A stretch of DNA of 64,000 nt from Fasciolopsis buskii. Taxonomy: Eukaryota > Platyhelminthes > Trematoda > Plagiorchiida > Fasciolidae. A model generated the notes under the pieces. The model was given only the letters and a program-made list of their open reading frames with translations, was not told the origin of the DNA and searched no databases. Made by a program: the position numbers and the translations under genes. This document shows, one piece after another, positions 12,771 to 26,900 of this stretch (positions within the stretch are counted from its first letter, which is position 1; every line of letters begins with the position of its first letter). The stretch is from assembly GCA_008360955.1 (NCBI GenBank), contig LUCM01006202.1:1-64000 (forward strand), read 5' to 3'.

Positions 12771-15700
12771 AAGAATTTGGATACTGCATACGGATCCTGA
12801 TTATTTGGTGTGTTCGTAGTAGCAGACTGAATGTGACATCGTCGCCAAACTCATCATTTCTTCCTTGTTTTTTTCCGTAGCTACAATAATTATCGCAATG
12901 AGTAAGTTTCATTGCTAAGTTACGTACGAAAGGCGGCCGGACCAAGATGTCTACTAAAATTTGAGCTCCGCATTCGAAGATAAAAGACAATGAAATATTG
13001 AAATTGTTTGAGCGCAGATAATTTTTGTCCAGTATTTTACATCTCTTCAGGAGCCCTGAAGGGCATCATTGCCAGTTGCGTTTAAATAGGTTTTCATAAC
13101 AGAATTTCCTTAGAGTCTAGGCATTCATATCCAGTGTAAGTTATTTTTCTAATTTGAACAAGTGGTAAAATTCATTATGTCTGAGCAACAGCTGATGCTC
13201 AAAACTGCCACACCGATGCACTGCCTAATGAAAGCGTGCTCAGTCGAATTAACAATTCTATATCTGAGCATACAGTTCCTCACAATCTTCATTTTGTTTT
13301 CTAACATACAAAAACCCCTTTCAGCTAGACTAATTCAAACAATGGATGAATATAACCTCAAATAATGGTCCCAATCTGATACCTCCCAAAATCTTTATGT
13401 TAACTCTACCTTCCTTAAGAATTTCCCGAAAGCCACTAGCTAGTGTTTTTTCATTATCCAATCACTGTCTATGAATAGTTTTGTGTTCGGAACTTCTCAG
13501 AAAAAGCGCCTATCTTATTCCTTAGCTTTTTTGTCACTGTCTATTTGATTGGTCTTGTGTAACTAGGTAAGTCAGCTGCCCGACTGGAAGTTTGTTGAAA
13601 GGCGTCCGTGTGTATCAACGGAGATTTTCCCTGACTGGTGGATTAGGGTCGATCAATATCCTAGGTGCTTCTAATCTAATCCAAGCACATTACCAGTTCC
13701 CTAGGATACCAGGATGACTGCCCAGACCTGGTAGTTGTGACTTTGTGCACAAATCACAATCATCTTTAATCCGTATTATGAACTGTTCCTTCGTGTCTAA
13801 AAAAATCCGCTTTTGCTTCCGATATGTCAGCTTGATTAATTTGTGCTAGAATAATGCGCACCGCCTGGAGAGGTAATCAACACACAAACCGAGGTAATCT
13901 TCCTAAATGCGGATCACAGGGGAGTTAACATCTTGAAACTGGCGGAATCTACAAGCAGGAAGCCTATTCAATTTGACCTGCGTAAGCTTGCTTTACTCCA
14001 ATGGGAAACAGAATAAAGAAATTTTCAGTTTGAAAACTATTGCCTGACAGCTGAAGTGAGCTATCCATCCTTGTTGCATTTAAACTGACATTAGAACGGA
14101 GAGTTCCATTTTCATCGATGGCCTGCCGATTATTTTAATGCAACCCGTTTTGTAACTGTTACATGTCAATTATGTTCCTTTCAAGTCGAGTGCACCTATT
14201 AGCGGATAACTTAGGATTCATAGCTTAAATTTTTGTTTATGTCTCTTTTCTTGATACTGCGAACCCATCCTCCCGGGTAAAACAACAAACAATGACTTTC
14301 TGTAGTGTATAAGCCGAAATCCATAGAATGTCATTAGTGCTTTGTAAGACGTGTTCGACGTGGATGATTTTACCGTTCATTCATGGGGATTTCCATCATC
14401 AGTGGGTGTATCGCTGCAAGTTGGGATGTTACAAACTACTGTTTATCAAACGACTTACGCTGCCAGAACCGTAGAAATTATTTGACTAATAACGTGTGTA
14501 ATACAATCAGTGAATTTTGTAGTAATCAGTTTGGTCAAAAGCAAGCAATTGTACACTGTGAATAATTTCGTTGTTCTTAACAAAAGCAGAATTGGTGCTC
14601 TATCCTAATTCTTGGTTTTGTCATTTAAGTCCAAATATATCACCCTTAGACTGTCAACGCAAACTTGAAATGAGCGATTGCTCAATTTACTCGTCAAACA
14701 AATTTTGAAAGGCTACAGTATTCGGTGGGGCTAAATGATGGTTGAGGTAAGCTGAATGACCCTATACACTAAAAAATATGCATACTTCAGTGATGTTTAA
14801 AAATGAAATACCTCTGGAATTTATAAATTCCGAATTCACCAGAAAATACGTAAGATTCTAAGACAAATCAATCTTTCATCAGGCTAAGATACGTTATTCT
14901 ACAGCTCCGAGAATGGTTGTTTTCCCCAAGTTTTGCTGGCACCATTATTGTCTGCGCAATATCACTAATTAATTTATTTTATCATTAATATTTATTGAAA
15001 CTAATCAAACTTATTACCTGCAAGGATGCTGAGTAAACTTATAACTGATGGGAATTATGCGTTATGATAATTCCGCGAGCTACACATCGCAGTCCCATCT
15101 GATATCGTGTTGTGTATTCTTAAATCGGTAGATAGCAAACCAGAACAGTCAAAACACTTGATATCCACCTCCGCATCATCGGTCAGATCAATACTGTCTC
15201 CGGAAGGCATGGACTTTTAGATACAGGAAAAAGGAGTTTATCTAACTCGGTAAAGTGACGAAATCATCGTCATTATTGATGAGAACATTTACAAATTCAG
15301 ATTTATTCTCCGCGGTTGTGAAATGATTCATTGCTTTTGAAGTATAAATTTGGGGGCGTGAAACAGGTGGCAAGTCATATGGATCCAATCCTTGGGCAAA
15401 AAATCATCAGACGTTTAATTCCACAAACACCAAATAATTTGTTAACTTAAAATACTACTCCACATTTCTGGTACCGAAGACATGCCGTGTAATGTTGAGT
15501 AAAACCACATTAATCTTGTCCGCTTGCCTGGGTACAGTCCTGTATGGTTTAGGTTTTTAAATGACGCACAAGAATGAGTCCCCTCAATGCAAACGCCTCT
15601 ATTAAAAACAAACTACCGCTATTTACATTATGCGCAGGTATGGATGCTTTCAGGAAATGTACGTTGACCCAAATAGTGAAATGGTTGTGATCAATAAATT

Positions 15701-16400
15701 ATATTTAATTTTCACAGTTGCAATGTGATTAGAAGACACTTTTAGACAGAGCCTTCATTGTGTAAAACTGCAATGTGCAGCTGTAAGCATTTCTGTCGCA
15801 AACAATACCTAGTCTGCTATAAATGGCTGACGAATACAGTAGTATTATCCTGACGGGCAAACTGGACTGACAAGAAAAGACGGGCACGTTTAGAAGGAAC
15901 CTGTCGACTCCGGAATCGATCTTGATCCAGGAAAAATCTTCGTATCCTGCAGAGGGGATTCTCCAATACTTATTAACATATAATTATCTATAAAGCTAGA
16001 GAAATTGCAACACCTCATGAACTACAGTTGACAAAATACTCGACAATAACCAGATAGGCAGGTGGGTAATTGTCTCCTCATTTATTGATCATTCTTTAGA
16101 ACCCAGGGCAAACAAGTTATGCCAGAAGGAACACCTCGTCGTAAGAGAAAACTCTACCAGAATAGATTATTCATTTAGATGCCCTACAAGCATCCCTTGA
16201 AAAAGTGGGAAATAGAGGATTTCATACAATAGTGAAAGATTTACTTCTGTTAAGCCAGATGAGACATAGCGCCAAATTCAACAAATTCCTGTTGTCGACC
16301 TTCCAAAGCATTGCAGCGCAAAGACGTACTGATGCCATGATAAGACAATGAGATTTAACTATCACACTGTTATTCGTTTGGCTAGGGTTTGATCTAAATT
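12771..16400. other. Unannotated DNA with one spaced inverted repeat
   Basis: No gene is visible. A 9-bp inverted repeat, TATCCTAGG at about 13657 and CCTAGGATA at about 13699, encloses a second short match (GCTT/AAGC) and could form a weak hairpin. The 300 bp before 16400 may hold further decayed parts of the retroelement that follows, but I could not align them. Confidence 0.5.
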
Positions 16401-17115
16401 TTGCTTGCGCAGAACGTCCAAGTGCGAGACCCGGTGTGGGTTGAAAGGGATCACGCTTTCTCTTCCGAGGTCGCCTCACGAAGTGGTCTTCATCAACGTT
16501 GCCTGGCCTCAGCACTCCAATCCAGATTTCTATCTGTAACTATGGAAGTCGCACTAGTCCTTTGTGGTGATATTGACATAAGTGTTAACTTGGGCAATGT
16601 ATTTTCTTACTTAGAAATTAGGGATAATTCTGTGTCGCTGATTGGAAACATGGATACGTTTCACCTACTTCTCGACCAGGCAGATAAAAAACAGTTAATT
16701 TTTGAGATGCGGCTCTTCAAACTAAGAAACGAGTTCATAGGATTGAATTTTCCAAAGTTGAGTTTCACCTTTGGAGGAGAGGAGGTAAGCCAAACAGGCA
16801 CCTTGCATTATTTCAGTAGTTATTTCCTGGCGAACGGTCGGTTACCGGATGACTTCTGACCACGCATATAAAAAGTTCCAAGGACATCTACAAAGTTGAA
16901 ACATGTTTACCTTTGTCCAATTGTCTAATTTACGATCAGTAATTTAGATTACAGAGTAGTAGTGCGATTAGTTCCACCAAGGTCAAGAAACTTTGCTGTT
17001 GCGGAACGCAGACATTTAAATACTGTCGATGTATGAACAATAATTTCTTCATATTGTCGGCCGACTAGGAGGAGGCCATTGTCTCAGTAATCCAGTGATA
17101 CGAGATGAAGTATAA
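16401..17115 (+). pseudogene. Decayed reverse transcriptase of a non-LTR retrotransposon
   Basis: The plus-strand frame 16401-16859 is open for 152 codons and lines up along its length with the palm-to-thumb part of trematode endonuclease-type non-LTR RTs. SGLHQRC stands where SGVRQGCP is expected. A following VTMEVAL matches the helix before motif C, and YLEIRDNSVSLI stands where the family has LEYADDIVLL. Then come LLLDQADKK, FTFGGEE and LHYFSSYFLANGRLPDDF, where the family has a YLGS..S..G...DE segment. After the stop at 16857 a shifted frame continues with HIVGRLGGGHCLSNPVIRDE (about 17050-17110), matching the family's C-terminal RI..IRW..RVSN..VR.EV. The YADD catalytic box is gone, so the enzyme is dead. 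Endonuclease domain and element ends were not found. Confidence 0.6.
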
Positions 17116-18260
17116 CATCAATAGGCTCAATCGATCAACCAAACAATGAATTCAAGAAAATACTAATATGTCTGCACTTGTGTTTTCTGAGCATATCTGC
17201 TGATTGCACATAAGAGACTGTGATTGTTTGCACCTGTGCTTCTTCATTGACTTTCTGAAATTCAGGACCTGTAAATGGGCACATTTCAATCACTACCAGC
17301 GCTAATATCCTCTGTGCGAATAACCACTGGTCTTATGTAGGACCTAAAAACAGATTGCGAAATGGATTTGCAAGCTTCAGTTCCAATCATTATTTTAAGC
17401 ATTAAGGTCAACCCAAACTGCTGGATCAAGCTAATTTCGTCTCCGTAAGGTGGTATTTAGGTTTGTCGTTGCTGCAGCCGGATTATCACTGTGTACGTCG
17501 CATGAGATAATGTCTCCGAAAAAGTTCAGTTCTAATCGTTCCTAATGAGACCTAATTACAAAGTGCCCATTTAAATCAATGGGCATCACTTGTCAACTAT
17601 GAACTGCATATCACTGAATCAGACAAGCATGAAGGAGCTCACTCGGCTACATCATTTTTTACCTTGTCTATCATAACACTCCGTTAAGAGTTTAAAACTC
17701 TTGGTTCGGATTGATGTTAGACGACGTGTTAACACTCTCCGAATGATGTGAGGACCTTCCGATGTCAATCGCTTCGATGTCACACATTATCTGTTGAGAT
17801 TTTATATAATTCTTTGCCTGTACGTGATTTTGAATTGTGGTAGCCGGTCCCAATTCTCGTTTTCTTATTTTATTGTATTGCAAAGTCCTTTGAGTACAAA
17901 ACCAATGTTGAATTTTAGTCAAGTAAAGTGAGGGTAAAATATTACAAATAAGAAAACATTTACACTCCTCACATTGTAAAATTATAAAAAGAATAACTCA
18001 TCGAGGAATAATCAGAGCACATTACGATAAGCTGCTCAGGAATTTGGCTGAAACACGGTCAGGTTTTGTCAGGATCTGCGCTAAACATGGGACAGTGGAG
18101 TTCCTATAGATATTGATTCTAAAAGATATGGGACGAAAAGCGGATCGTGTTGAAATATGAAAGCTGGACTTTGAAAGATCGTTATGCAGAGGAAGCGTGG
18201 GGTCTTGAAAACATTCTCACATGCTGATAAGTGTTGATCACAAACTTAGGGACATCTCAG
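17116..18260. other. Unannotated DNA
   Basis: I see no gene. A short perfect hairpin (arms TGCCCATT/AATGGGCA, 6-nt loop) lies at 17564-17585. A 76-codon minus-strand frame at 17692-17922 has no recognisable motif. Confidence 0.5.
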
Positions 18261-18285
18261 ATAGTGGTGTGAAAGACACCACTAT
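18261..18285. repeat. Perfect hairpin, 10-bp arms and 5-nt loop
   Basis: ATAGTGGTGT is followed by GAAAG and then its exact reverse complement ACACCACTAT. It is not followed by a T run, so no terminator is implied, and no hammerhead or tRNA core is present. Function unknown; arms of this length with so short a loop are uncommon but can occur by chance in 64 kb. Confidence 0.8.
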
Positions 18286-20149
18286 AATTGGTAGTCCGGT
18301 GAATAATTTCAGTCTTTTTTAAGTAAAACTGGAAAAAGGCTAGAGAACAGTAAAGATCATGAAGCACAGTAGTTTCAATGCATGCATGTAATCTAAAGTG
18401 TTTTGTCTTTCTCAGTTGTATTTAATCTAGTAGATCTGACATTTTTCGACGATCACCTGGTGTTTGGACCCTCGACTAATTATGTTGGAGTTTGCCAAAG
18501 TCCATTCTGATGAATCATTTGAAATTCATCGTTATGAACTGCATAAATATGTGGCACATCTTATCAAGCGAGCTTTCGTGTGGATTTCTTCCTTTTTTCA
18601 AGCTGAAATGAGAGTAGAGCAATATGGGGTCGATGAGGGTCAGCAATCTCCCTAATGAGATGCAGCGACAAATTACAACATATTGTTATCATAACTCTGA
18701 AATGCCCGAACGCTGTTTCTCTCGGTCTCTTTGTTCGGCTAATAGAGCAGGTGGGTACAAATAAGTGGAATTTGTCCAGGAGAGATTGGAGTTTTGATTA
18801 GACAGAAGAGGTTTCACATTTGGATCAATTCAATAGTGGTCGGAAATCTGAAAACCACACATCCTTATTCATCTTGCCGAATCATTGACGTATATATAAA
18901 GAGAGAATTTCTCATAAAACGACAAAGCTTAATAAAATGAATTCCGGGCAGTGTTTGTCGCAATGCGAGCAATCGGAATGTGGTTTTAAACTAATAAATG
19001 CTATTGGCAAACTAACAAAAATATGTCCTCATTATTGTTCTGTTTAAGCCCATCCTTGCCTTTTGACCATTGATGATGAGACAATGATAAGGACAACCAA
19101 ATGATAGCTGGACCTTAGCCAAAACTTTGCTTATTGCGATCAACCGCACTTGGAAAATTGTGTTGTTTTAGGCTGGGCATTGAATCAAGCACGATTATTC
19201 TACCTGCTTTAAAAAATGGCCATTCCTTTGGATGTTTAGCAGGCCCGGGTTTTAAATCACTCCGAATCCTTTCGTTTATCCTAAACAATTAAAAGTTTCA
19301 GAATAGGTAGATATTAAAGGTATGAGATCTGGAAATTTTAAATAGAATATCCATTAATTTACTTGCTTTTGATGATGTGGTTATGCATATCCGTGGTGAA
19401 AATTTAATTAACAACAAATATTTTACCCGGCAACCCAAATAGTGCTAATAACGGTGTGCAAGTTGAATCCTTTTCAAATATGAAGAACGTTTTTTGACGG
19501 TTGAAGTTTTTAATTTTGATCTCAATTCTGCCAATGGCAGTTGTCCATAGCGCCTTTTTAGCGATGCGGACATATTACAGAATAGATAATTTCTGATTAG
19601 TGTAATATTGATGAATTTTGAACTAAACAAACGGTAAATGAGATGAAGTTATTGCCCTTCCAAAATCTGAATATGTTGGTGCTTCTCTTGGAATGTGCTT
19701 GAAAAGGGATCATAGATTTAGTTCCAAAATTAAATGACGGACCCAAAGAAGACTGCATTTTGGTTTTGCGATTCCGATTTTCTTTTTATTTGATGGGTTA
19801 TGACCACAATTATTGTTTTCTACCATGAATTTCATTCCTGAATACAGATGCACATGGATAAATGCCGGTGAGCAAACTTTACTTATTTGTCTTTTGATTG
19901 CGTACGAATGTTTTCGTCACCGCATTCTCTTCATCAACAACATCGCATTCACCACTGTTGAGGTCAGGCACATTATCCGATGAAATTGTTGTCTGATCAA
20001 TACAAAATCAGAAGCGAAATCAAAATTCAATTCAGCTCGGCTTGGAGAAACATTAACCTTGGACAAATGTGACCTGGTTGTGGCTGCTACTAGACAGTAA
20101 CATCTACTCAAGCAGAAAAAAGAACAACGGTTAAAAAAACGGTCGGTTG
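18286..20149. other. Unannotated DNA
   Basis: No gene is visible. The 300 bp before 20150 may hold the decayed 3' end of the minus-strand retroelement next to it, since a 141-codon minus-strand frame (19917-20342) begins inside that element, but its later part matches nothing I recognise. Confidence 0.5.
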
Positions 20150-20990
20150 AAAAGTTATGCAGAATAGGAAATGTTTCGAATGCGACAACGTCACTGGCTG
20201 CAGCATTGAAACAACGACCATTAATTCCGGGAATCTCAGGACTCAACCCCGTTAGGAAACCTGCACCTACACGAGGCAATCCATTAGTTGAAGCTTTGGA
20301 AGCTTTTGGCCATGTCAATTCCAGGTAGTCCAGAACCATCATCCAACCGTTAGCGCTTCGACGAACAGCGTATAACGAGACAGATTTCTACACCATATTC
20401 TACCAACACTAAGAAAACAACGGTATTCAAACACTGAAAGTCTTCCCATAGATTCTGCCCTCGGGGCGGTACAGTAATACAGATCTCAAAGCTGCAGTGT
20501 ATGCCCGAAATTTGATCGAAAATCGGATGCCACGCCAGTAACACAAATGCCTCAAACTGGCGAATTCTATATGTATGAAAATACTTCATCCTACATACGA
20601 CCAATAGCAAAGAGGGAACTGCCCAAGAACCTAAATCTGTCAATCTCATCCATGTGTTCCCTTGCGGGAAGGTTCGGCCTTGAGCCAGTCCAGTTCTAGA
20701 CTGGCCTTTAACACTAGGACGATGCAAAAGGTACATCAAACAGATTCATATTATCGGCTAAGTGATCCAGAAAATGTGCAAACTTTATTGACTCTTCATA
20801 CAGCAGCATAACATCGTCCGCATACTGACAATTAGGCAGCTTTCATTCTGAGCAAATATCACTATCGCCATTTATAAATGATTATAAGATTATCTCAATG
20901 ACTATTTCCATAACAAAGTTAAAAATGAAAGGCGTTCCCCGTCGTTGCTCATAACCATGGTCAGTTGACGTCTCGGAGACCTGTAAGTGG
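20150..20990 (-). pseudogene. Decayed reverse transcriptase of a non-LTR retrotransposon, YADD box retained
   Basis: Reading the minus strand from 20990 down, the RT landmarks come in the right order. EQRRGTPFIFNFVMEIV (about 20950-20900) stands for VRQGCPLSPFLFNFV. QYADDVMLL is the catalytic motif C, with YADD encoded at 20824-20813. ESIKFAHFLDHL follows, then DRFRFLGS (about 20645-20619) for the FVYLGS turn. VFEYRCFLSVGRIW (about 20436-20393) matches the C-terminal VFD.RCLR.IA.IW segment, and LPRVG near 20275 matches the LRWLGHVLRMP..LPRR region. Stops and frameshifts separate nearly every block, so no frame is intact. The motif style (FLFNFV, YLGS, FDNRCLR, LGHVLRMP) is that of trematode RTE/CR1-like elements; I do not assign a family. 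Confidence 0.65.
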
Positions 20991-23900
20991 ATGAAACGAA
21001 CATTCATTGTAGCTGTACATTGATATATTCGTGCTTTTGCGCATATGCATATGCATATTTACACATAAATCCATAGGTACATTAAATTAGTCACTATTAT
21101 CAATCACAGTCACTTAGTTTCGGTCACAAGTCCCAGTTTGTGAACGAATGGCATGACACTTCTGGCACTTTCCAAAAAAATTGAGTTTATATATAAACTT
21201 ATCTGCAAATATAAATGTTACTTCTTCAATTGCGTATCCTCTGGCACCGTTTCCACTTTGCCTTTTCCGTTTTGCGAGGAAAGCTTTTCCTTCAGTGGCA
21301 CTAAAGAGGTGAATTTAGACTTAAAGACGAATTTTGGCTTAAAAGACGTAATAAATAAAGACGCTTTGTTTCTCCCAGTTGTAAAACTCGGGAACGTTTG
21401 TTAAAATGTCATTTCCTCACAATAACCCGGTAGATTTCTACGTCCATCATCAACAGAAGTTTCTTCAGACATGCGAGAACATCGAGTTCAGTACATTCGA
21501 GTTTATGTCAGTTTGCTAAAATGAAACTAACCACAGCGTAGTGCAACAAACCACGGTGGAATGCAACGCCGCAAAAAAGTCTGTCTTGTGATCCGTGCTG
21601 TCATAATCAACTTATTTTTTTCCGAGAGAAGCAGAAAAACGAGGACATCTGAATTTGCCCAGTATGTCACCGATAATAGTAAAAATTCGATAGGTTGCGA
21701 CAAAGGAATGTATGCAAAATAAAATGTAAGGGAAGAAAGTGCATCTTCATAGCACGCCTTATGGACAGCATACATGCATAAACAAATAAGCAACTGCATA
21801 CAAATACAAACTGCTTTCTACCTCAAGAGTTCGAGCTTTTGTTTTCTGTTCACGGTTCACTGTATTGAAGAGGTTTGTTTAGTCCGAATGACAGCAAATG
21901 GCTAAGCACGTTAGATATTCTCGCGTCTGTGACCAGCACAAATTTTGACTAGACCAATTCATCCATATGTACTGTTTATACCGGAAACGAACTCATGAAT
22001 TGTTTCTGGTTACGAGTTTAATTATCAGCTTGATATGAACAGATGGTAACTTCGCTCAAGCAATCAAAAATGGTAGAGATAATGAAACAACAAGAGAAAA
22101 CATTAAAACGGAAATCGACAAGCAATTTCAATTCGTAATTTGGTAAGAGACTGACAAAACCAGAGTTGTTTGAAGACCTAACTGGGGCAGTTGAGAAAAC
22201 AAAACTCGTCGAATAAGCATGATTTGTGGTTCGTAAGCATCCCAGTATATAACTATGTAGAAGGATGGGTCAGATAAAATTGTGGGGATCTGTGAATTAT
22301 TCATGACGAATCCAAGCATATACGGCGAAACTGAATGCTTCGTTAGGGTATTAGTTTCGTTGCGTTCACTATGCCTCACACATGTGCATGTAAAGGGGAT
22401 AAAATGTGCAGTTGCACGTATTTAGAATAGTTAATTTTCAGCCTGTTTGTGTTTTGACGATATCACCAGCGTATCACTGGCCGAAACAGATATCGCTTTC
22501 ACTGATGCAAAAACATTCATCGTCAGTACTCCCTACCGTGGACTTCGAAAACCAATAAATGGAAATTCGCCCGGGCTAAAATGTTGTATTGACCACATTG
22601 TAGAATTAGCATTGACTTAAGGTGGTACCGGCTAAAGTCCGTTTTGAAATCTTTGGAGTTAGTTCTTTGAGGTGGTTCTGAAATCAGGGAAGTAGCCAAG
22701 AGCCTTCCCTCATCTGGACTACAGATACCTCATGATATACGTTTGACCTTCAAAGTTCCAACCTGCCAATTCGTGGACTACCTTAAAACGAGTGCAGAAA
22801 ACCCATTTGTGAACAGAATTGCACTTGACTAGTATTGCGATCAGATTCTGCGATTTAACAGTTCCTGCGAATTGCGCCGACGACTGAGACAATAACATTA
22901 TATTGATAACCACAGTGTAATGGCATGGTCATTCAAAATGCAACAAAATCTAAGGCAATGGTCATTCTGTTTTGAAACTAATTCCCTCCAACATTTGCAA
23001 TGAAAATTAAAAGAATTATGAATACAAAATTCTGATTGTTGCATCGAAAACGACGTCGATTTGTAAGGTATCCGAAAATCGGTTAGCCTTGCAAAATGCT
23101 GGATGTTATGTGTTTTGTCGATCACACTGTGCAAGTAAATAGCTGGAAATTTATGGACTTTGCTGTCACTACAAATAATTCCTTTCAAGTCGAAAATGAC
23201 CGTCAGCAGATGGGTGTTGACAAAAGTTTTCATTTTCATTTGTCTTTGTGCAGTTGTATCTATTTGTACGGTTTTGCAAATTGTACGGACCAAGTTTGAG
23301 TTAACATTCCTACAAGTCGTGCGGTCACTCGCGATATACAATATGTTGCGATCGTTTGGATGTTCATGTTTTTGCGTTATCAGATCCTTCTTTATGTTTC
23401 CGCATGCAACACGTCAGGATTTCCTCCAAGAACCGCCGAAGGTTTGTTTGGAATAAAAATCAGATTCCGGTTTTGTAATAATCACTTGCTCGGCGTTTGA
23501 ACACCGCTTGAATTGCGGCTGAGTGGTTACACCCAAATTTTGTTGGGATCATTCGGTACGTGGGTTTTTATACTCTTTCATTATAAACAGCTATAAAAGA
23601 TTTTCTTCTATTTCATTGGTGAAGCGGTCCTTTCAGCTAATCGCATAATTGCAATTGCCTTGGTTTTTGCAGAAATTCAGGGCTTCTGAACCTTGTTGTT
23701 TGATCTTACAAACTAATGGTAACTTGCTAGCAGCGACAATTTTGTGTAGTTTGATGAATCTCTTGATAATTGCCTTGACATGTGCTTGTATTACGCGCTG
23801 TATATGGACTAGTTTAAGGCGCGAATATCTCTCAGATAACACAAGTTTGAAGGACCACACTCTCTCACCTTGAAATATCAGGTCTAGTTCAATTAAATTT

Positions 23901-26900
23901 GTAGCAGAAACAGAGATTATTATGTGGGTTTGACTGTCTTGTGAAGAGGAATCTCTACGACAGAAACAAAATAAGCATTCACAGGAAAGTACAGGCATAT
24001 TCCTTCGTGCTTCCTGAGCTTTGTTGAAGAGGTCAGTCTTTTAATTATATCAGTATAGAAACGGGATGATGGATGTTCAAGGAACCAAATCAAATACTGG
24101 AAAGTCAGTCTTTACATACAATGGGAACTGGTTTCATAGATCTAATCATATATTACGGACGGAACACCGCAAACATTCAGCCGCCTCTAAAGTGCACCCG
24201 TTGGGTTTGTCTACAAACTAGAATAGGCCGACGGAATTTACACGGGGTAACAAAAGTGACCGAGGTCAACCTTTTCGGTAAACTTAGACGCGGATGGCGC
24301 GAAAGGAACTGCATGACCGCTGTTTCTGATTGAGTGACTATGCATGACACGATCAGTGGATACTGATGATCATCGAATGAAGCAGCTTTTACTTAAAATA
24401 GCAGCGGTGGTTTAATTAAGCCAACGTGCAGGCCAGATGAGCTAGCTATCGGGGCAGTTTTTACGGGTGGCAACATTCAGAAGACGTCCGCCGAAAAAAA
24501 CAGTTCATTTATAGATATAACATGATCAAAGCTGGTTGTCAAATGGTTGTGGGTGGGTGGAGGCGACTGAATGCGAAATTCAAACTGTTATCTTTTACAT
24601 CACGTATAAGTCGCTAAGCAATTATTTGGAAAAACCTTTTTCTGGGAAAACAAAATTCAAGGCCAATAGTAGCAGAAGGTTGAGTGGCAAAAAAGAATTT
24701 CAAACTTCTATTCCGGGCGTGATTTGTGCTGAACAAATTTATACTAATGTTTGATCATGAATATTGTAGATATGCAGCCTTAGACCGTTAACACAGTTAG
24801 ACAGAGATTAAGCTTCTTACAGCTTGGAATCACTATGGGTTTTTGAAACAGAAACAGATTTCGAAAAATTACATTCAGTTTCTATGTAAAATATGCAGCT
24901 TTCGGAGGTTGCACAAATAAATATACAAACCAGAGAATTGGAGACCCATCTCAATTTTTCATTTAAAACTGATCGTTTTCTTCCGGAAAAAAGGAGAGCA
25001 AACCCGAAGCAGAAGTGGTTAGTGAATAAAACTGCAAAAATCCGTTAAAAGAAGATTAAAGCTATGAGGTGAATCACAGATATAAGCCTGGTAAGCAGTA
25101 AAACGGCTGAATTCGCTCCGTTTTTATAATAACTGGCTAATGAAATGGAAAGTAACCCAGAAGTACTTGTAGCAAATGAAAACCGATACCGCGTTGTTGG
25201 GGCTTTGTTTGGTTTTGGATATCGCCAAATCTTTGAACCGCTAAGGCATAATCTCCTGCTGTCCAAAAACAATGTTTTATTTTGCCGGATAATTACGATT
25301 TTCAAACTGGAACAGATAATGTAGGTTGGGCGATAAATAACAGGCAGCGTAGGATTAGAGAAATTACAAGTCTTGTTTAATGACTATCACCAAATAAAAC
25401 GTGTCAAACGCTTACATTTCGAATTGAAATCGCTGAGGAGAATGGGCTTAGTGTGACAGTTATCTGGTTCGTAAAGTTTGCACGGCTTTTCCAGATAAAG
25501 TGTCCTGAGTCAGAATAGTAACTTCATGTTCTCCACTTAGTCATTCGTAATTGTTATTATCTACATACAGTAGTCCATATATTCATCAAATGTTTAGTTT
25601 TCTTGAACTTCAGTGCTCTTCTACAAATCTACAATTCACGCATCATAATGGAGCTCGTTTTTCTTATGCACATGCGAAGCTCCTGTTTTGAATGTACTGC
25701 CATAAACATGTATAAATACTTTAACTTGTAGCGATTAGTTTGTCATTCGTTGGGGAGAATACCATGGAAGAAATGATTGATATCCTGTTTCCGTTTAACC
25801 ATTATTAGATGGATTCGAAAATGAACCTAGTTATTTTGGTCATGGATTATGTTTCCACACCAAAAACATGCTACAACCATTCCAGTAAGTTCACTTGAAG
25901 ACCTTTATAGTGAACTACTCTGAGCGACATTAATGAACCCTGGCCAGTTAAAAATGATGCTAGACTATTACAATTACCATTACCTAAAATTGTTAATAAT
26001 GAAATTATTTACTGTCATTTTCTGCATAGTGTCATCCTGAAACCGGGTATGCTTGCGTTGGACCATAAACTATATCCCTTTACCTAGTTTTCATTCCCCA
26101 CATATCGGTGTATTAGGCGAGCTGGGGTCCATGCATAGGGAAATAATATATTATTAACAAACCGAAATTGCTTGATCTCAGGTGGCAATGATCAACTTAG
26201 CAAATTTTCTGTGAACTGATGGAACAAACTTGAATGATTTTCTATCCCAGATTTTGTCCTTCCGGGATAAACTTCAAATAGTAATCAGGTTTCATTGGTT
26301 GTTGCTAGGGTTGTTATTCTGCGGTGAGTTGAATGATTGTTGTCACCTGCCTGAGCACACGAAATGAATGTACACGGAAGTATCTGTATTGTGTTTTCCC
26401 AAAGATATCCCATTTGTTTAAGAAGCATACAATTTGTTCTACGTTACTCAAAATCTTCTCAACGTATACTGAAAAAACCACTTTCCAGTATTGCGTTGGC
26501 TAATCTAACTTCCATGTGCAGGATATGTAACCAAAAAATCCAGCTGTCAAGGGTATCTTTATGGGAGTTCGAAGGTCCTCTCTGGGGTTCGGGTGGGAGG
26601 TGGAAAACTTCGAATGCCAAATTTATACCCATTCAAATTCCTACCTGATTAATTTTCCAAGTGTACTGTGATACATTCAAATTTATTGCGCTCAAAACGG
26701 ACGACCATGACCACAAAAATCATACGTTAGTCCGACAATGACTGTAAATTTCAGCCCTTATTTTATGAAAAAGAAGGATCTCGAAATATTTGGAATCGTA
26801 TCTAGTACAAATCTTAGACAAATGTACGCGCATAATTTCACAACATACGCATCTTGAAATCGCAGTTTTAGAGGGACCGCAGTGATTGTTTGCTTTGTAC

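Noticed and set aside
18261..18285. Bacterial-type intrinsic terminator
   Set aside because: No T run follows the hairpin and the window is not bacterial.
22898..23456. Overlapping open frames of up to 147 codons on both strands
   Set aside because: Both strands are equally open and neither translation shows a domain; this fits composition rather than coding.
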